DNA of 64,000 nt from JBGSUZ01 sp043770095. GTDB taxonomy: Bacteria > Bacillota > Clostridia > Peptostreptococcales > Acidaminobacteraceae. The stretch covers positions 1-64,000 of the forward strand of contig JAYVIR010000049.1 in the NCBI GenBank assembly GCA_043770095.1, in the 5' to 3' direction. Made by a program: the position numbers and the translations under genes. Under the pieces are notes generated by a model. That model did no database searches. It was given only the letters and a program-made list of their open reading frames with translations, and was not told the DNA's origin. Position 1 is the stretch's first letter. The number at the start of each line of letters is the position of its first letter. Below are positions 60,830 to 64,000 of the stretch, piece by piece.

Positions 60830-61644
60830 AAGTCACTTTCCCCCATTGAAAATCCTTTTTCCAAATATTTTTCGCCTTTTAGGAAGATAAAAATAGCGGG
60901 TACAAGATAGAGCGTTGCACTGGCATAGTATAAAGTGTGGTGATTGCTATAAATTTGCTCTAAAAAAGCGGAAAGTGGACGCAATTTTTCATCGCTTATA
61001 AAAACAAGAGCGGTTTCGATGATGTTCCAGTTGTCAATAAAGGTGAGGACGATCAGCGCATGAATGGCGGGTTTCAAAATGGGAATGACCATTTGAAACA
61101 AGATGCGAAACGTGCCTGCACCCTCAATGCGTGCCGCTTCTATAATTTCATCAGGAATACCTTCTATGAACTGCTTCATCATAAAAATACCAAAAGCCGA
61201 AAAAGCACCTGGCAAAATAAGCGCCATATGGGTATTCAAAATTGGAAAATGCAAAAACCGCTCCAATTTTTCAAAGAAAATAAAGTTTGGCACCATGGTG
61301 ACCTGTATGGGCATTAAAAGTGTTAAAAGGTAAACCACCATAATCGGGCGTTTAAATGGAATGTTAAGTTTTGCCAAAGCAAACGCTGCGCTAATGCCGA
61401 AAACCACTTGAAAGAAGATGATCAGTGCGACAATTTTTATGGAGTTGAGCATGTAATTGAAATACTGACTTTTATCGGTTATGAGTGTGTAGTACTGTTG
61501 CAGGTTAAAATTTTCAGGGATCCACTGGAGGCCATCGCGGTCTAATTGTACGGGATCCATAAAACTATTGATAAACGTATAGAGAATAGGCAGGAAAAAC
61601 AGTAAGGACAAGCAAATTAAAATAACCCGTGAAAGCTTTCTCAT
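60826..61644 (-). CDS. Sugar ABC transporter permease, MalG type
   Basis: A 272-residue membrane protein with six helices and the EAA loop EAARIEGAGTFRILFQMVIP (about residues 167-186), typical of the MalG group of carbohydrate importers (CUT1). With the adjacent MalF-type permease it forms the transmembrane channel. Overlaps both neighbours by 4 bases, so translation is coupled. No ATPase gene is in the operon; a shared MsmX-type ATPase encoded elsewhere could serve. Confidence 0.92.
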   Translation of the reverse strand: MRKLSRVILICLSLLFFLPILYTFINSFMDPVQLDRDGLQWIPENFNLQQYYTLITDKSQYFNYMLNSIKIVALIIFFQVVFGISAAFALAKLNIPFKRPIMVVYLLTLLMPIQVTMVPNFIFFEKLERFLHFPILNTHMALILPGAFSAFGIFMMKQFIEGIPDEIIEAARIEGAGTFRILFQMVIPILKPAIHALIVLTFIDNWNIIETALVFISDEKLRPLSAFLEQIYSNHHTLYYASATLYLVPAIFIFLKGEKYLEKGFSMGESDL

Positions 61645-62468
61645 GACTGACCTCCCATACGCCGTTGATGATAGCGGTCATAGCCGATAACAAACCACGC
61701 AAGACCGAGAATGATGAGCGAAAATAACGTAGCGGCGGCCGAAAGCTCCGAAATGGCCATGTCGTTGAATTTGTTGTTGATAAAGTGCTGGAATAAGTAA
61801 AGTGAGGTACTCGGATAACTGCCCTGCAAAATATAAATTTCTTTGAAAATTTTAAAGCTGTTGATGATGGTCACGATGCCTGAAAAAATGATGTACGGGG
61901 TCGATAACGGCAAGATGATATGCCAGACAATTTGTTTGTAAGTGGCGCCGTCAATTTTGGCGCTGTCCATGATAGAGCCTTTCATTAATTTGAAACCAGA
62001 TAAGAAAATCAGTAGATTATAACCCGTATACTTCCATAAAAACAGTAAAATAAGAACGCTTAGATTCCAATTGGAATAAAGAATGCTGTCATAACTTGCA
62101 CCAAAAAGATTTCTAAAAAATCCAATGGAGGCGCCAGAAGGAAGTGCGATGGGTAAAATCAATAGCAACTTAACCCAAGGGGCGGTTTTCAGCTCATGAA
62201 TCGCGAGTGCGACCACATATGAGAACACCATTAATAGTGGAATGCCGATGGCTAGAAACAGCAGCGAATTAAAAATAGACAACTGAAACGCTTCATTGCT
62301 AAGGACTTCTTGATAAGTCCTTAGAGTAGGCGTTTGTTCTGGTCTGGAAAAGGACGAGATGACCATTCCAAAGAAGGGAATCAAATAGACCAGAGCAAAA
62401 CCGATAAGGCTAGGGAGCAGTAAAATTAAGGCTTGTCGATCCCATTGACCAGGTTTGTGTGATTTCAT
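61641..62468 (-). CDS. Sugar ABC transporter permease, MalF type
   Basis: A 275-residue CUT1 permease with six helices and the EAA-like loop DSAKIDGATYKQIVWHIILP (about residues 171-190). MalF-type partner of the downstream permease; together they should be the importer channel. It lies 21 bases after the binding-protein gene. Sequence length is normal for the short MalF form. Confidence 0.92.
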   Translation of the reverse strand: MKSHKPGQWDRQALILLLPSLIGFALVYLIPFFGMVISSFSRPEQTPTLRTYQEVLSNEAFQLSIFNSLLFLAIGIPLLMVFSYVVALAIHELKTAPWVKLLLILPIALPSGASIGFFRNLFGASYDSILYSNWNLSVLILLFLWKYTGYNLLIFLSGFKLMKGSIMDSAKIDGATYKQIVWHIILPLSTPYIIFSGIVTIINSFKIFKEIYILQGSYPSTSLYLFQHFINNKFNDMAISELSAAATLFSLIILGLAWFVIGYDRYHQRRMGGQS

Positions 62469-62489
62469 ACAGTGAGGTCTCCTTTTCGT

Positions 62490-63827
62490 TTATTCCTTAA
62501 TCATGAGTTTGATTCGGTCTTCTGCAATTTTGAGTTCTTTTAACAGGTTGGCTTGATTGCTCAGTTTGGGATCAAAGATAATATTAAAAGTGGTGCGCAT
62601 CAATTCTTCTCGAACAATCAATTCTCTTGAATCCATTTCTCCCAAGTCTCTATAGAAGTCTTTATCAAGAAGTGAAATAACCTTTTGGCGGATGTCCACC
62701 ACATTTGAGTCTGATGCAAAAGCTTCCCCGTAGGCAAGCAGTCGGCATTCATTCTCAGCGTTGACCTGAGCAAATTTAACGCGATCAGAAAACAGTGCGA
62801 ATTTGAACTGCGTATCCCAGTTTAGGGCAAGGTTTAAAAATAAAATGGCTTGTTCCTTATGAGTCGCTTTATCGCTGATGGCAAAACGGAGGGTTTCCAT
62901 GCGATTGCCAATGGGCAAAAGCACTAAATCTTGCGTTTTGGCATACAGCTTGGTCAGCATGACCGCATTCATAGAGTTGATGCCTTGAACGACTGTAAAA
63001 TTATCTAAAATATGTTCTTCAATATCTCGTTCCTGTCTGAGGTATTCCTGAGATTTTGGTTCGAAAATCATCTTTACCCTTGCCTGTTGATTGGGAAATT
63101 CATGCAAATCAAAATGGCGATTAAGGGTCGTTTTCATTGACATCAAGGCCTCTAAAAATGCGGGATCGGTTAGCGTAAAGTCATCGATGTTGCCCGTTAA
63201 CTTTTGGGTAAGGTCGTCGGCTAAATAAGTATTGAAATAGCTGTCATACAAGTCTTTGGTGAGATAAAGCTTCATATTGGGTCGCTTTATTTTCATCTGA
63301 TCAATCAAGGAAACGACGTCTGAATCCATCCAATCGGGAGACGGAATCTTTAAATCAAGCGCATCTATTAATTTTTTGTTAATGACTGCAGATTTGATAT
63401 GAAAGCCGAAGGCAACTGTATGGGTACCTTTGAGTGCTTTATAGACATTGTTCATATTTTCTATTTTGCCTTCTAATGGCATTAGCACGCCAAGGTTTTT
63501 TAAATCGTCTAGGGGCTGCCTTCCAGCCAGAATTAAATCGGGCGGATGGCTGCTAAGCATAATGGTATTGCGTTTGATGTGGTACTCGTCGTCACTTTTG
63601 ACTTCAAGAATGGTAAAGTTGATGGGGAGGTCCAATTTTGTCTTAACCATTGAGGTTATGGCAACGATGCTGGCTTTAACTTGCCGAAGTTCTTCGGGAT
63701 TGCTGTTGTTGATATATAAAATTTCAAGACTTTCTTCTTTCGGAATTGCCTTTAACACAAAATATTGATATGTAAAACATAATATAGATATAGTAATTCC
63801 AAGTGCTATTAACTTTTTATATTTCAA
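62490..63827 (-). CDS. Extracellular solute-binding protein, family 1 type, membrane-anchored
   Basis: A 445-residue binding protein: membrane helix (about residues 4-22), then a two-lobed domain with SHPPDLILAGRQPLDDLKNLG and PLEGKIENMNN, as in sugar-binding proteins of CUT1 importers. No lipobox cysteine is visible after the helix, so it is probably held by the uncleaved helix. TTG 63827 is the start, preceded by AGGAGG by 9 bases; the longer frame includes this ribosome binding site. First gene of the five-gene operon; a TATAAT (63862-63867, minus strand) upstream is probably its -10, with a weak -35. Ligand not predictable. Confidence 0.82.
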   Translation of the reverse strand: MKYKKLIALGITISILCFTYQYFVLKAIPKEESLEILYINNSNPEELRQVKASIVAITSMVKTKLDLPINFTILEVKSDDEYHIKRNTIMLSSHPPDLILAGRQPLDDLKNLGVLMPLEGKIENMNNVYKALKGTHTVAFGFHIKSAVINKKLIDALDLKIPSPDWMDSDVVSLIDQMKIKRPNMKLYLTKDLYDSYFNTYLADDLTQKLTGNIDDFTLTDPAFLEALMSMKTTLNRHFDLHEFPNQQARVKMIFEPKSQEYLRQERDIEEHILDNFTVVQGINSMNAVMLTKLYAKTQDLVLLPIGNRMETLRFAISDKATHKEQAILFLNLALNWDTQFKFALFSDRVKFAQVNAENECRLLAYGEAFASDSNVVDIRQKVISLLDKDFYRDLGEMDSRELIVREELMRTTFNIIFDPKLSNQANLLKELKIAEDRIKLMIKE

Positions 63828-64000
63828 TATGGTTATCCTCCTAAAACATCTCAATTATTCTATTATAGAGAATAATTATTAAGGAACTATTAAGCGAATT
63901 GAGAATTGTCTGAAAATATGCTTCTAAGTGTGTTAAGGTTTTGTACTATAATAAACAAACGCTTAAAAGTTACAATGTTCAGAGGCTTTGTAAAGTGGTA

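Overview
The window is an origin-of-replication region from a low-GC Firmicute, most likely a clostridial anaerobe. The evidence is AT-rich sequence, strong AGGAGG ribosome binding sites, frequent TTG and GTG starts, a SigB-type RsbV/RsbW/sigma module, a Noc plus Soj/Spo0J pair, selenium/molybdenum-hydroxylase accessory genes (YqeC, MocA-like, YedF, DUF3343), and many Cache-containing signalling proteins. A Fusibacter-like member of Peptostreptococcales would fit the mixture, but that is an impression, not a demonstration. Several starts below were moved downstream of the longest open frame because a clear Shine-Dalgarno sequence decides them.

Layout. At the left edge an rRNA promoter and leader point out of the window. 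Next come a membrane-anchored LivK-like binding protein, trpS, the leftward rsbV-rsbW-sigB operon (with a SigB-type promoter of its own) and an orphan membrane protein. From 14947 down to 6389 runs the leftward origin operon dnaA-dnaN-yaaA-recF-gyrB-gyrA; gyrB carries an apparent one-base deletion. DnaA boxes lie on both sides of dnaA (13432-13566 and 14987-15346), so oriC looks bipartite. Rightward from 15441 run rpmH-rnpA-yidD-yidC-khpB-mnmE-mnmG-rsmG-noc-parA-parB with two perfect parS sites.

Just past parB are a diacylglycerol-kinase-like gene, an AcoR-like regulator whose AAA+ domain has decayed, and a four-gene operon (27267-29900) of two paralogous HTH/coiled-coil proteins, an acidic coiled-coil protein and a membrane-anchored OmpA-domain protein. 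I see this operon as the best candidate for an undescribed system, possibly linking the origin to the envelope. Then follow tRNA-Arg(CCU), tadA, tRNA-Ser(GGA), the SRP RNA, two tandem Cache/PAS/GAF/HD-GYP proteins, and dnaX-ybaB-recR.

From 38982 to 45008 is a compact Tad (Flp-type) pilus cluster, followed by a hybrid kinase-like protein that lacks the usual phospho-accepting His. An RlmL-like methyltransferase leads into the selenium/molybdenum accessory cluster with a DUF5711 beta-propeller-like protein, CvpA, YedF, DUF3343, DUF951 and an aminotransferase. rpsF-ssb-rpsR follow behind a probable S6:S18 leader. A DUF3369 response regulator and Cache histidine kinase pair comes next, the kinase preceded by a four-copy AAAAAGG repeat.

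The right end holds a leftward five-gene operon (63827-58500) combining a sugar-type ABC importer (binding protein and two permeases) with a HlyD/MacA-like adaptor and a MacB-topology membrane protein; no ATPase is encoded there. No CRISPR array, insertion sequence or prophage was seen.
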